A DNA stretch of 64,000 nucleotides from Dactylosporangium sp. AC04546. Lineage in GTDB: Bacteria; Actinomycetota; Actinomycetes; Mycobacteriales; Micromonosporaceae. This document shows, in pieces, positions 54,776 to 62,549 of this stretch (its first letter is position 1; every line of letters begins with the position of its first letter). The stretch covers positions 1-64,000 of the forward strand of contig NZ_JAHYSG010000044.1 in NCBI RefSeq assembly GCF_022095675.1, in the 5' to 3' direction. The notes beneath the pieces are model-generated. The model searched no databases. It was not told the DNA's origin and saw only the letters and a program-made list of their open reading frames with translations. The position numbers and the translations under genes were made by a program.

Positions 54776-56137
54776 GGCCTCGCCGACGACGGCCGCCTCC
54801 CCACGGTCCCTGGTCGTGTCGGGAAAGGCCGCGGAGACGACGATCTCCTCCATCGCGCGCAGGCAGCCGGCCATGTCGTCGGGTGAGAGGCGGTGGGTGT
54901 CGGCGCGGATGGTGAGGTCGATCGTGTCCGGCACCGGGTTCACGAGCAGGAAGCAGGTCGTGTCGGGGGTGTCGGAGCGCCGGCCCCAGCGCAGCCGGCC
55001 GCGGTCGAGCGCGCGGGTGACGTCGCCGGCCGTCACCGTCATGCCGTCCGGGAACGTCGCGAACGACCGGCGGCGGTCGCTGAAGTACGAGCTGACGTCG
55101 ATCGCCGCGCCGCGCTCGGTGCCGACCCGCTCGATCATCGCCCACAGCTCGCGGGGGTCGTAGTACGCGTGCAGGCCGGCGGACAGCTGGCTCTGGAACG
55201 CGGTGGCGACGACCTCGTCGAACGTCTGCCCGCCGACGTCGATGACGCACAGCGCGCTCTGCGCGACGGGGGCGACGGTCTCGCGGAAGCCGGGCCGGAA
55301 GCGGTTGCTCACCAGCGTCCGCAGCACGGTGCGCGGATCGCCCGAGATCCGGGCGAGCGCGACCGCGTACGCGGCGAGCAGCACCGTTCCACTGTGGACC
55401 TTCGTGCGGGCGGCCACCTCGTGCAGGGCGAGGTACGTCGCCGGCGAGTCGTAGCTGACGTCCCACCACCGCGGCTCGGCGGGCGCGGCCACCGGCGGGA
55501 AGCGCTCCGGCGGGATGGCGCGCAGGTGCTGCTCCCAGTGCCGCAGCGAGGCCGCCTGCTGCCGCCGGGCGGTCGCCGCCCGCTGCCGGCGCGCCTGCTC
55601 GAACGGCTGGACGCCCGGCACCTCGTCGGGGGGATCGGTCAGGTCGGCGGTCAGCGCCTCGATGCCGTAGCCGTCGAGGACCAGGTGCGTGTAGAGGGCG
55701 ACGAACCAGGACGCCACCCCGTCCCGGCAGATCACCGCCCAGCGCACCGACCAGTCCTCGGCGGGGTCGAAAGGGGCGGTCTCCAGGCGCTCGCGGACCG
55801 CCTCGGCGACGGTTTCCGGGTCGCGGTCGCCGGCCTCGACGACCTCCAGGAAGACCTCACCCTCGTCCGTGAGGAACTGGCGCGGCTCCCCGTCGGCGTC
55901 GAGGGCGAAGCGGGTCCGCAGCGACTGGTGCCGGCTCATCACGACGCCGAGCAGCGCGGCGAGCTCGTCCACGGTCTGCCCGTCGCGCAGCGGCATGGTG
56001 CCGCCGGCCCAGTCGGCCTCGCCGTTGATGCGCATGGATCCCCAGGCGGCCCGCTGGCCCCAGGTCAGTTCCTCGACGCCCACGCCCTCGCCCGCGAACC
56101 GGACCGGTATGCGCTGCGCCGTTGCAGTTTCCAGCAT
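54767..56137 (-). CDS. Stand-alone condensation-domain protein (copy B, with NAALR peptide)
   Basis: 456 aa. NRPS condensation/acyltransferase fold; active-site motif THLVLDG retains the catalytic His and Asp-Gly, first His replaced by Thr. Middle motif LVSNRFRPGFRETVAPVAQSAL matches VGNRFRPGLADLVSPLAQNGL of copy A, so they are paralogs. There is no adenylation or carrier domain, so donor and acceptor come in trans. It lies 94 bp downstream of the NAALR peptide gene, separated by a hairpin at 56183-56216. ATG at 56137. Confidence 0.87.
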   Translation of the reverse strand: MLETATAQRIPVRFAGEGVGVEELTWGQRAAWGSMRINGEADWAGGTMPLRDGQTVDELAALLGVVMSRHQSLRTRFALDADGEPRQFLTDEGEVFLEVVEAGDRDPETVAEAVRERLETAPFDPAEDWSVRWAVICRDGVASWFVALYTHLVLDGYGIEALTADLTDPPDEVPGVQPFEQARRQRAATARRQQAASLRHWEQHLRAIPPERFPPVAAPAEPRWWDVSYDSPATYLALHEVAARTKVHSGTVLLAAYAVALARISGDPRTVLRTLVSNRFRPGFRETVAPVAQSALCVIDVGGQTFDEVVATAFQSQLSAGLHAYYDPRELWAMIERVGTERGAAIDVSSYFSDRRRSFATFPDGMTVTAGDVTRALDRGRLRWGRRSDTPDTTCFLLVNPVPDTIDLTIRADTHRLSPDDMAGCLRAMEEIVVSAAFPDTTRDRGEAAVVGEALR

Positions 56138-56182
56138 GTGACCTCGTGTTCGGCCTCGTGTTCGGGAAGCGTCGGTTCCGGG

Positions 56183-56216
56183 GGCGGCCGGCGGAGGTGT
56201 CCCCCGGCCGGCCGCC
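56183..56216 (-). terminator. Hairpin between NAALR peptide and condensation gene B
   Basis: GGCGGCCGG (56183-56191) pairs with CCGGCCGCC (56208-56216), 16-base loop, no U-tract. Likely an attenuator or mRNA-stability stem that allows much more peptide than enzyme. Confidence 0.5.
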
Positions 56217-56231
56217 GTTCGGTGATGCGGC

Positions 56232-56282
56232 TCAGAGCCGGGCGTTGCGCAAAGCGGCGTTCCGCAGAGCAGCGTTCTTCAT
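56232..56282 (-). CDS. Repetitive micropeptide MKNAALRNAALRNARL
   Basis: 16 aa, ATG to TGA. GGGAGG six bases upstream is a strong ribosome-binding site. The peptide is MK followed by NAALR, NAALR, NARL. The repeats differ at synonymous positions (Ala GCT/GCC, Leu CTG/TTG, Arg CGG/CGC), so the peptide, not the DNA, is conserved. It shares NAALR with the peptide encoded divergently at 56734. First gene of the operon with condensation protein B. NAALR also resembles one turn of pentapeptide-repeat proteins, an alternative view. Confidence 0.68.
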   Translation of the reverse strand: MKNAALRNAALRNARL

Positions 56283-56733
56283 GTCGCACCTCCCTCGCGT
56301 CGGGTCACCGGCAGGGTCCAGGAAAGGGTGGATCGACCGTTGTCATGGCGTTGAATCGTTTGGAGACTGACGGCCGTGGTGTCCTCCACCCGTCACGCGG
56401 CGACCTACCCGATCCGGCGGGTGCAGTCGCGGCGTTCGGACTCCGCGGCGAAGCCTATCCACAGGAACCGCTCCGCCGAAAGGTCTTCACATTGATCACT
56501 TCAAATCAGTAGATTCTCCGGGCATTCTGGCGACGGTTTGCCCGATTTCTCGCGAACGCACGGAAACGCATTGAAAGCTGTCGTCGAGTTAGCTCAGCGG
56601 TTGACAGCCCGAACGGTGCGGGTGATGCTTTTGGCGGCCATTGATCGAAGTCGTTTGCCAATGGCCTGGTGCCGCCTGCGGTGCGCCATTCATAACGCAC
56701 CGCGGATGGATTGGTTGATATGAGGAGGTGAAC
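56283..56733. promoter_or_regulatory. Divergent promoter region between the two micropeptides
   Basis: 451 bp, noticeably less GC-rich than surrounding genes, especially 56480-56730. TTGACA at 56601-56606 is a perfect -35 for the plus side; the -10 (near 56624, GATGCT) is weak. The minus-side promoter is not evident. No other gene seen. Confidence 0.45.
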
Positions 56734-56847
56734 ATGTCGAACGCTGCTCTGCGCGTGGTCTCCGGCCGCGTCGTCTCCGGCCGCGTGGTGTCCGGGCGCG
56801 TGGTGTCCGGGCGGGTCGTCTCGGGCCGTCGCGTCGTCTCGGGCTGA
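56734..56847 (+). CDS. Repetitive micropeptide with six RVVSG units
   Basis: 37 aa: MSNAAL, five RVVSG units, one extra R, then a sixth RVVSG and TGA. AGGAGG five bases upstream of the ATG is an ideal ribosome-binding site. Units vary only at silent positions (Val GTG/GTC, Ser TCC/TCG, Gly GGC/GGG, Arg CGC/CGG/CGT), strong evidence of selection on the peptide. No Cys, acidic or aromatic residues, so it is no ordinary lanthipeptide or lasso precursor. Begins with the same NAALR as the divergent peptide. Followed by two strong hairpins and condensation protein C. Confidence 0.75.
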   Translation: MSNAALRVVSGRVVSGRVVSGRVVSGRVVSGRRVVSG

Positions 56848-56955
56848 ACCTGGTAGTCACCGCGGCCGATGCCGGCCGCACGCTGTAGCACCGCGGCCAC
56901 GTTCCGGCCGCATCTTCCGCGCTGTGATCTCCCTCGGCTCGCAGCGCGGGTCATC

Positions 56956-56993
56956 CCCGCACCCGGACGCCTCCCCGTGCGTCCGGGTGCGGG
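56956..56993 (+). terminator. 15-bp perfect stem after RVVSG peptide gene
   Basis: CCCGCACCCGGACGC (56956-56970), 8-base loop, GCGTCCGGGTGCGGG (56979-56993). Perfect stem, no U-tract; expected to stop or slow transcription between peptide and enzyme genes. Confidence 0.7.
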
Positions 56994-56995
56994 AA

Positions 56996-57035
56996 CGCGG
57001 GCGGCCGGCCGGGCGACAACCGCCGGCCGCCCGCG
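56996..57035 (+). terminator. Second hairpin, 13-bp perfect stem
   Basis: CGCGGGCGGCCGG (56996-57008) pairs with CCGGCCGCCCGCG (57023-57035). The inner nine pairs are identical to the stem after the NAALR peptide on the other strand. The condensation gene's GGAGG begins 23 bp later. Confidence 0.65.
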
Positions 57036-57067
57036 ATCTGTCCTGCCCGCGATCCGTGGAGGCTGCC

Positions 57068-58309
57068 GTGCACGAGACGTATCCGGCGACCGTCGGCCAG
57101 CTGTCGGTCTGGCGCGACATCGAGAAGATGCCGCCGGAGCGGCGCTGGGAGGCGAACCTGGTGTTCGTCTGGGACCTGCCCGCCGGGGCGTGGACCGAGG
57201 ACGAGATCTGGGACGCCCTGGGGCGGCTGGGGATGCGGCACGGGTCGCTGCGCACGACGTACGAGCTCGACGCCGGCGGCCTGCCCCGCCAGCACCTCGC
57301 CGCCGGCACCGCCGCCGAGGTGCGCGACGCCGTCCGCCAGGGCACGGCCGCGATCGCCGACCTCGCGGCGATGGAGACCGCCGAACTGCAGCGGGCCATC
57401 GACGCCACCGCCGAGCTGCCGTGGCGGACCTGGATCCTGACCGAGGCGGGCCTGCCGCGGCAGGTGCTCGTCGTGGTCAACCACATGGCCGCCGACGGCG
57501 CGGCGATGCTGCTCATGCGGGACGACTTCGAGCGGCTGCTGCGGGGCGAGACCCTGCCGCCCGCGCGCGGCCCCCTGGAGATGGCCCTCGACCAGCAGGG
57601 CGCGGGTTCGGGGCGGCTGCGGACGGCCGAGCGGTACTGGCGGCGCACGCTCGACGCCGCGCCGAAGCTGGCCCCGGGCACGCCGCAGGGCCCGCCGCTC
57701 GGCGCGACCCTGCACACCGGCATCCCGATGCCGCTCACCCACGAGGGCGCCGCGAAGCACGAGGTCAGCACGGCCAGCCTGATCCTCGCGGCCTACTACA
57801 CGGCCCTGCGCGAGGTCACCGGCGAGCAGGCCCAGCTGCTGTACCCCATGTCGTCGAACCGCTACGACGACGAGCACGCCGCGGTCGTCACCAGCCTCAA
57901 CCAGTGGACGCCGCTGCTGCTGGACCTGGAGGAGCCGTTCGCCGACCTGCTCACGAAGGTGCACTGGAAGAGCTTCAACGCCCTCAAGAACGGCGTCTGC
58001 TCCCCGGACGCGATCCTGACGATCCGCTCGGAGCACGAGCAGGCAGGCGGCGACCCCGGGTACTACTACAACCCGATCCTCGCCCCGCCCGGCTTCCCCT
58101 CCGAGGACACCGTGGTGCCCCCGTCGCTGGAGCACTACGAGCCGGCCCGCACGACCGGCCCGGGCTTCTACGTCATCGCCCGCGGCCTGACCAGCCTGGA
58201 CCTCATCGTGCGCGTCCACCGCCCGGGCTGGACCGCACAGTCGCTGGACCGGGTCCTGGCCCGGATGCAGTCGACGCTGGCCGAGTCGTTCGGCGGCCAC
58301 CCCCTGTGA
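57068..58309 (+). CDS. Stand-alone condensation-domain protein (copy C, with RVVSG peptide)
   Basis: 413 aa. HETYPATVGQLSVWRDIEKM opens a condensation/acyltransferase fold; active-site motif NHMAADG keeps the catalytic His and Asp-Gly (first His is Asn). LLYPMSSNRYDDEHAAVVTSLNQWTPL corresponds to the SNRFRPG region of copies A and B, but overall it is the most divergent of the three. GTG start at 57068 fixed by GGAGG (57058-57062). Partner of the RVVSG peptide by position. Confidence 0.87.
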   Translation: MHETYPATVGQLSVWRDIEKMPPERRWEANLVFVWDLPAGAWTEDEIWDALGRLGMRHGSLRTTYELDAGGLPRQHLAAGTAAEVRDAVRQGTAAIADLAAMETAELQRAIDATAELPWRTWILTEAGLPRQVLVVVNHMAADGAAMLLMRDDFERLLRGETLPPARGPLEMALDQQGAGSGRLRTAERYWRRTLDAAPKLAPGTPQGPPLGATLHTGIPMPLTHEGAAKHEVSTASLILAAYYTALREVTGEQAQLLYPMSSNRYDDEHAAVVTSLNQWTPLLLDLEEPFADLLTKVHWKSFNALKNGVCSPDAILTIRSEHEQAGGDPGYYYNPILAPPGFPSEDTVVPPSLEHYEPARTTGPGFYVIARGLTSLDLIVRVHRPGWTAQSLDRVLARMQSTLAESFGGHPL

Positions 58310-58324
58310 CGCACCGATCTCCCC

Positions 58325-58398
58325 CGCGATCTTGGAGTTGTGGTCCCAGAAATGTCCGATAAAGGCGACAAGTCGGGGACCACAACTCCAAGATCGCG
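58325..58398. repeat. Perfect 23-bp inverted repeat, bidirectional terminator candidate
   Basis: Arms 58325-58347 and 58376-58398 are exact complements (outer end CGCGATCTTGGAG), with a 28-base loop holding a smaller TGTC/GACA pair. It lies between convergent genes, so it may end both transcripts. I recall similar gatcttggagttgtggt elements dispersed in Micromonosporaceae genomes, but could not check. Confidence 0.8.
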
Positions 58399-58420
58399 CG
58401 CTTGAAAAGGGCGGCCGCCC

Positions 58421-59380
58421 TCAGGACTCGCGCAGTGAGCGGCCTGTCTTTGTCAGGAAGACGTCGTCCAGTGTCGGGCGGTGCAGTTCGATCGTCGACA
58501 GCGTGATTCCCGCGCCCTCCAGGGTGCGCATGATCTGGGGGATCGCGGTGTCGCCCGCGTCGACGGTGAGCCACAGCTCGCCGTCCTCGCGCTGCTCCAG
58601 GCCGCGGGCGAAGGGCTGGTCGCGCAGCGTCTCGGCGGCCTTGTCGGCCAGCTCCGCCGGCACGCCCACCGTCACCACGTCGCCCGAGATCTCCCGCTTC
58701 AGCGCGTCGGGCGTGCCCTCCGCGACGATCTCGCCGTGGTCGATGATCGCGATGCGGTCGCAGAGCGCGTCGGCCTCGTCGAGGTAGTGCGTGGTGATGA
58801 AGACGGTCATACCCTCGGCGCGCAGGCGGCGGATCTCGTCCCACATGTGCGCGCGGCTCTGCGGGTCGAGGCCGGTCGTCGGCTCGTCCAGGAACAGCAC
58901 CTGCGGCTTGTGGATGACGCCGAGCGCGATGTCGACCCGCCGGCGCTGGCCGCCGGAGTACGTCTTGCACTTGCGGTCGGCGTACTCGGTCAGGTCGAAC
59001 GCGGCGAGGGCCTCCTCGGCCCGCTGGGTCGCCTCCGCCTTGCCCAGGCCGTACATGCGGGCCTGGAGGATCAGCTCCTCGCGGGCGGTGACGTCGTCGG
59101 AGGTGCCGCCGCCCTGCGCGACGAAGCCGATGCTGCGCCGGACGGCGGCCTGGTCGTTGCGCAGGTCGTTGCCGGCGATGGTGGCCTCGCCGTCGTCGGG
59201 CGGGATGAGCGTCGCCAGCATGCGCAGGGTCGTGGTCTTGCCGGCGCCGTTCGGGCCGAGGAAGCCGAAGATCTCGCCCTCGGCGACGTCGAGGTCGATG
59301 CCCTTGACCGCGTCGACGCTGACCGTCTGCCGCTTGTGCCGCGTCTTGAAGGACTTCTGCAGCCCCTTGGTCTTGATCAT
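58421..59380 (-). CDS. ABC exporter ATPase, DrrA type
   Basis: 319 aa. Walker A GPNGAGKTTT, Q-loop, signature YSGGQRRRVDIALG, Walker B VLFLDEPTTGLDP, H-loop THYLDEAD; C-terminal DrrA extension (TLDDVFLTKTGRSL). Daunorubicin-resistance-type ATPases drive export of natural products. Follows the permease by 25 bp. Confidence 0.93.
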   Translation of the reverse strand: MIKTKGLQKSFKTRHKRQTVSVDAVKGIDLDVAEGEIFGFLGPNGAGKTTTLRMLATLIPPDDGEATIAGNDLRNDQAAVRRSIGFVAQGGGTSDDVTAREELILQARMYGLGKAEATQRAEEALAAFDLTEYADRKCKTYSGGQRRRVDIALGVIHKPQVLFLDEPTTGLDPQSRAHMWDEIRRLRAEGMTVFITTHYLDEADALCDRIAIIDHGEIVAEGTPDALKREISGDVVTVGVPAELADKAAETLRDQPFARGLEQREDGELWLTVDAGDTAIPQIMRTLEGAGITLSTIELHRPTLDDVFLTKTGRSLRES

Positions 59381-59405
59381 GAGAACTCCTGGTGACGACG
59401 ACGGG

Positions 59406-60170
59406 CTAGCGGACCGAGCGGGCGAACAGGCGGGCCGACCAGGCGACCGCCACCACCACGAGCCCGCCGCAGATGACGAGGCTCTTCCAGACGCTGGCGT
59501 CGCCCGGGTTGCCGGCGTAGAGCGCGCGCATGCCGGTGACGGCCCAGTTGAACGGGTTCCAGTCGGCGATCGTGCGCAGCCAGAGCGGGGCCAGGGCGAG
59601 CGGCAGCAGGGTGCCGGACAGCAGCATGAGCGGCTGGGCGACGTTGTTGATGACCTGCCCGAGGACGTTCGGGTTGTTCACCTTGATCGCGATGCCGTAC
59701 GAGATCGACGCGGCGGCGAGGCTGATCAGGGCGAGGATCGCGTAGCCGAGCAGGATGTTGCCGATGTTGGTGATCAGGCCGAACGGCAGCGACAGCACGG
59801 TGATGAGGATCGACTGCACGATCACCGTGACGACGTCGCGCAGCGAGCGGCCCAGCAGCAGCGCGACCCGGCTCACCGTGGTCACCCGGGACCGCTCGAT
59901 GACGCCGTTGGCGAGGTCGCCGAGCAGGCCGAAGCCGACGTACAGGCCGCCGCCGATGGCCAGCGCGACCAGCATGCCGGGGACGTACACCCGGTAGGCG
60001 TCGATCATCGAGTCGGCGCCGAGCGAGGCGAGCGCCGGCTTGAGCAGCGGCGCGAAGAGGATCAGGTACACGACCGGCTGCGCGATGCCCAGGAACACCC
60101 ACAGCGGCGAGCGGACCATCAGCAGCATGTGTCGTTGGAAGATCAGCCAGGTGTCGCGCAGTACTTTCAC
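59406..60170 (-). CDS. ABC-2 exporter permease, DrrB type
   Basis: 254 aa, six TM segments, ABC-2 motif region (GTLLPLALAPLWLRTIADWNPFNWAVTGMRALY). GTG 60170 in a GTGA overlap with the glycosyltransferase stop preferred over TTG 60182. With the ATPase it likely exports the product of the neighbouring biosynthetic genes. Confidence 0.92.
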   Translation of the reverse strand: MKVLRDTWLIFQRHMLLMVRSPLWVFLGIAQPVVYLILFAPLLKPALASLGADSMIDAYRVYVPGMLVALAIGGGLYVGFGLLGDLANGVIERSRVTTVSRVALLLGRSLRDVVTVIVQSILITVLSLPFGLITNIGNILLGYAILALISLAAASISYGIAIKVNNPNVLGQVINNVAQPLMLLSGTLLPLALAPLWLRTIADWNPFNWAVTGMRALYAGNPGDASVWKSLVICGGLVVVAVAWSARLFARSVR

Positions 60171-61351
60171 GGTGTCTCGCAATCGTCCTTGTCGAGGAGG
60201 GGGTGGGCCAGGCGCTCGAGGTGGCCGGCGGCCGCCTCCGCTCCGCCGCCGGCGGTGAGCTCGGCGCCCAGCTCGCGGGCCGCGTCCGCGTAGGACGGCG
60301 TGGCGAGCAGGTCGAGCAGGGCGGCGCGGAGCCGTTCGGGTGGGGTGTGGTCGAAGGAGACCCGCAGCCCGGCGCCAGCGGTCGCGACGGCCGCGGCGTT
60401 CAGCGCCTGGTCGCCCTTGATCGGCGCGACGAGCAGCGGCACGCCGTGGACCAGCGCCTCCGAGACGGTGTTCAGCCCGCCGTGGGAGACGACGGCGTCG
60501 AGGTGCGGCAGCAGGTCGAGCACCGGCACCCGGCGGCGGACGAGGACGTGCGCGGGTGCCTCGGTGATCGTGCCCTCGGCCGCGACGACCACCGCCTGGA
60601 GCCGGTCGCCGAGCGGCTCCAGGGCGGCGAGCATCCGCTGGTAGAAGTCCTTGGCGAGGTCCAGCCCGAGGGTGCCGACGGTGACCAGGACGTGGCGGCG
60701 GCCCGGATCGAACCAGTCGAGCGGGAAGTCCGGGTCGGGGGCGCGGGCGGCGAGCGCCGGCCCCACGAGCACGGCGTTGCCGGGCCGGTCGGACGGGTCG
60801 CCGGCGAGTGCGCCCGCGCTGAAGGCGATCACACCGTACGGCGAGAAGCGCAGGTCGTGCGGCGGTTCACCGGGCCGGCCGGCGGCCGTCCACGCGGCGG
60901 CCATCCGGCCCTGGATCCACGCCTCGACGCCCGGTAGCGAGCGCCGGAACGGCCGCGTGAGCTCCATCGTCGTCGGCGCGACGCTCGCCCAGCGCAGCCC
61001 GCGGGCGGTGGCGACGATCGCGCCGGCGATCGCGTGCTGGTCGACGACCACCAGGTCCGGCACGAACGCCTCGGCGGCGGCCTCGATGCCTTTGCGGGTG
61101 CTCTTGGCGTGCGGCAGGATGTAGCCGTCCCAGCGGGACCGGGTGGCGTCGAGGCCGCGCTCGGCGATGCCGCGGTGGGCCCGCAGCGGGATGCCGTGGA
61201 TCTGCGCGTCGTCGCCGACGAGCGGCCGCAGGAACGACTCGGAGCCGGCCCACAGCACGTCGTGGCCGCGGCCGGTGAGCGCGTGCGCGACCGCCGCCAT
61301 CGGGTTGACGTGCCCGGTGAGCGGCAGCGAGACGAACAGGAACCTGGTCAT
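60167..61351 (-). CDS. MGT-type (GT1) glycosyltransferase
   Basis: 394 aa GT-B fold. N-terminal PLTGHVNPMAAVAHALTGRGHDVLWAGSE and C-terminal donor motif AVVSHGGLNTVSEALVHGVPLLVAP, as in macrolide/glycolipid glycosyltransferases. Transfers a nucleotide-activated sugar to a small molecule or lipid. ATGA overlap with the carrier protein gene. Confidence 0.93.
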   Translation of the reverse strand: MTRFLFVSLPLTGHVNPMAAVAHALTGRGHDVLWAGSESFLRPLVGDDAQIHGIPLRAHRGIAERGLDATRSRWDGYILPHAKSTRKGIEAAAEAFVPDLVVVDQHAIAGAIVATARGLRWASVAPTTMELTRPFRRSLPGVEAWIQGRMAAAWTAAGRPGEPPHDLRFSPYGVIAFSAGALAGDPSDRPGNAVLVGPALAARAPDPDFPLDWFDPGRRHVLVTVGTLGLDLAKDFYQRMLAALEPLGDRLQAVVVAAEGTITEAPAHVLVRRRVPVLDLLPHLDAVVSHGGLNTVSEALVHGVPLLVAPIKGDQALNAAAVATAGAGLRVSFDHTPPERLRAALLDLLATPSYADAARELGAELTAGGGAEAAAGHLERLAHPLLDKDDCETP

Positions 61352-61617
61352 GTCCGCGCCGTGACGTAGTCGGCGACGTCGGCCACCGTGAGGGTGAGCA
61401 GGGCGTCGAAGTCCAGGCCGGCGACGTGGCCGGCCAGGTCCACCGCGGGGCCGAAGCGGGCGGCGAGGGCCGCGCTCAGCGCGACCAGCTCGACGCTGTC
61501 CAGGAACAGGTCGCCGTCGAGGCGGGTGGCCGGGCCCAGGCCGGCCTGCCACTCCGCGTCCTCGCCGGTGACCTCGCGCAGCAGCTCGGCAACCGCCCGC
61601 TGCGCCGCGGTCTCCAT
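61348..61617 (-). CDS. Acyl/peptidyl carrier protein
   Basis: 89 aa. LDGDLFLDSVELVALSAALAARFG contains the phosphopantetheine-bearing Ser41 in the DSVEL motif. Free-standing carrier, two bp after the methyltransferase gene. Likely donor carrier for one or more of the stand-alone condensation proteins, charged by the AMP-ligase at 63.2 kb (inference). Confidence 0.9.
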   Translation of the reverse strand: METAAQRAVAELLREVTGEDAEWQAGLGPATRLDGDLFLDSVELVALSAALAARFGPAVDLAGHVAGLDFDALLTLTVADVADYVTART

Positions 61618-61619
61618 GA

Positions 61620-62549
61620 TCAGTCTCCGGTCGCTTCGAAGGTCGCCTCGAGGGCCGGCTTGGTGGCGCGCACGGCGCCGTAGGTCATCGCGCCGGTCTC
61701 GAAGCCCTTGAGCATGAGCGGGCCGGCGTAGAAGAACCCGAGGACGTCGACGCCCCGGTCGCGGGCCAGGTCGCGCATCATCGAGCGGCCGTTGTCGAGC
61801 TCGCGGACCTGCGCGAACGTCGGCTCCCAGGAGTTGGCGACGTTGGCGCTCCAGTCGGCGGACGCGACGGCGGCGAAGCCGGCCGCGGCGGCCAGCCGCT
61901 CGTGCTCCTCCAGCGACGAGAAGCTCGGCATCACCTGGTGGCGCAGGATCTGGTCGACGACCCGGTGCTCCTCGGCGGTCAGCTCGCCGTCGCGGACCGA
62001 CCAGGTCGCGATCGCGAGCACCCCGCCCGGGCGCAGCAGCCGCATCGCCTCGGCGAAGAAGGCCACGCGGTCGGCGATGTGCATGAGGCTCTCGACCGCC
62101 CACAGCGCGTCGAACGACGCGTCGGGGTAGCCGTTGTCGAAGAAGTCGCGCTGGTGGAAGCGGGCCCGGCCGGCCAGCCCGGCGGCGGCCGCCTTCTCGT
62201 TGGCCCGGGCGGCCTGGGCGGCGCTGAGCGTGACCCCCTCGACCGAGCAGCCGACGGGGCCGGCGAGGTACAGCGCGGGGCCGCCGATGCCGCAGCCGAC
62301 GTCGAGCACGTGCCCGCCGTGCGGTATCCCGGCGAACGTCACCAGCTCGCGGACCAGCCGGTCGGTGGCGACGTGGCGGTCCTCGTCGCTGCCGGGGCGC
62401 TCGCCGGCGTCCCAGAAGCCGTGGTGGACGTGCTCGCCCCAGAGGTCCTCGTAGAGGTCGAGCGTGGTGTCGTAGTACCGCTCGACGGCCGCGTTCAGGC
62501 CCGGCCCGGCTGGCGCCGACGGGTATGCAGAAGTGCTATTCGCTTTCAC
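61620..62549 (-). CDS. SAM-dependent methyltransferase (small-molecule type)
   Basis: 309 aa. Motif I HVLDVGCGIGGPALYLA, then GVTLSAAQAARANEKA, MHIADRVAFFAEAMRLLRPGGVLAIATWS; related to tocopherol/mycolic-type and sugar- or polyketide-tailoring methyltransferases. GTG 62549 (VKANSTSAYP) chosen; weak GGAG upstream, and an upstream in-frame start at 62648 adds 33 unlikely residues. First gene of the minus biosynthetic operon. Confidence 0.87.
   Translation of the reverse strand: MKANSTSAYPSAPAGPGLNAAVERYYDTTLDLYEDLWGEHVHHGFWDAGERPGSDEDRHVATDRLVRELVTFAGIPHGGHVLDVGCGIGGPALYLAGPVGCSVEGVTLSAAQAARANEKAAAAGLAGRARFHQRDFFDNGYPDASFDALWAVESLMHIADRVAFFAEAMRLLRPGGVLAIATWSVRDGELTAEEHRVVDQILRHQVMPSFSSLEEHERLAAAAGFAAVASADWSANVANSWEPTFAQVRELDNGRSMMRDLARDRGVDVLGFFYAGPLMLKGFETGAMTYGAVRATKPALEATFEATGD

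Noticed and set aside
56588..56640. Segment gagttagctcagcggttgac resembling a tRNA D-arm
   Set aside because: No matching acceptor stem, anticodon arm or T-arm (GTTCGA) follows at the right spacing; it overlaps a TTGACA promoter element instead.
56734..56847. CRISPR-like or microsatellite interpretation of the RVVSG repeats
   Set aside because: Units are 15 bp with no spacers, stay in frame from a strong ribosome-binding site to a stop, and differ only at silent positions.
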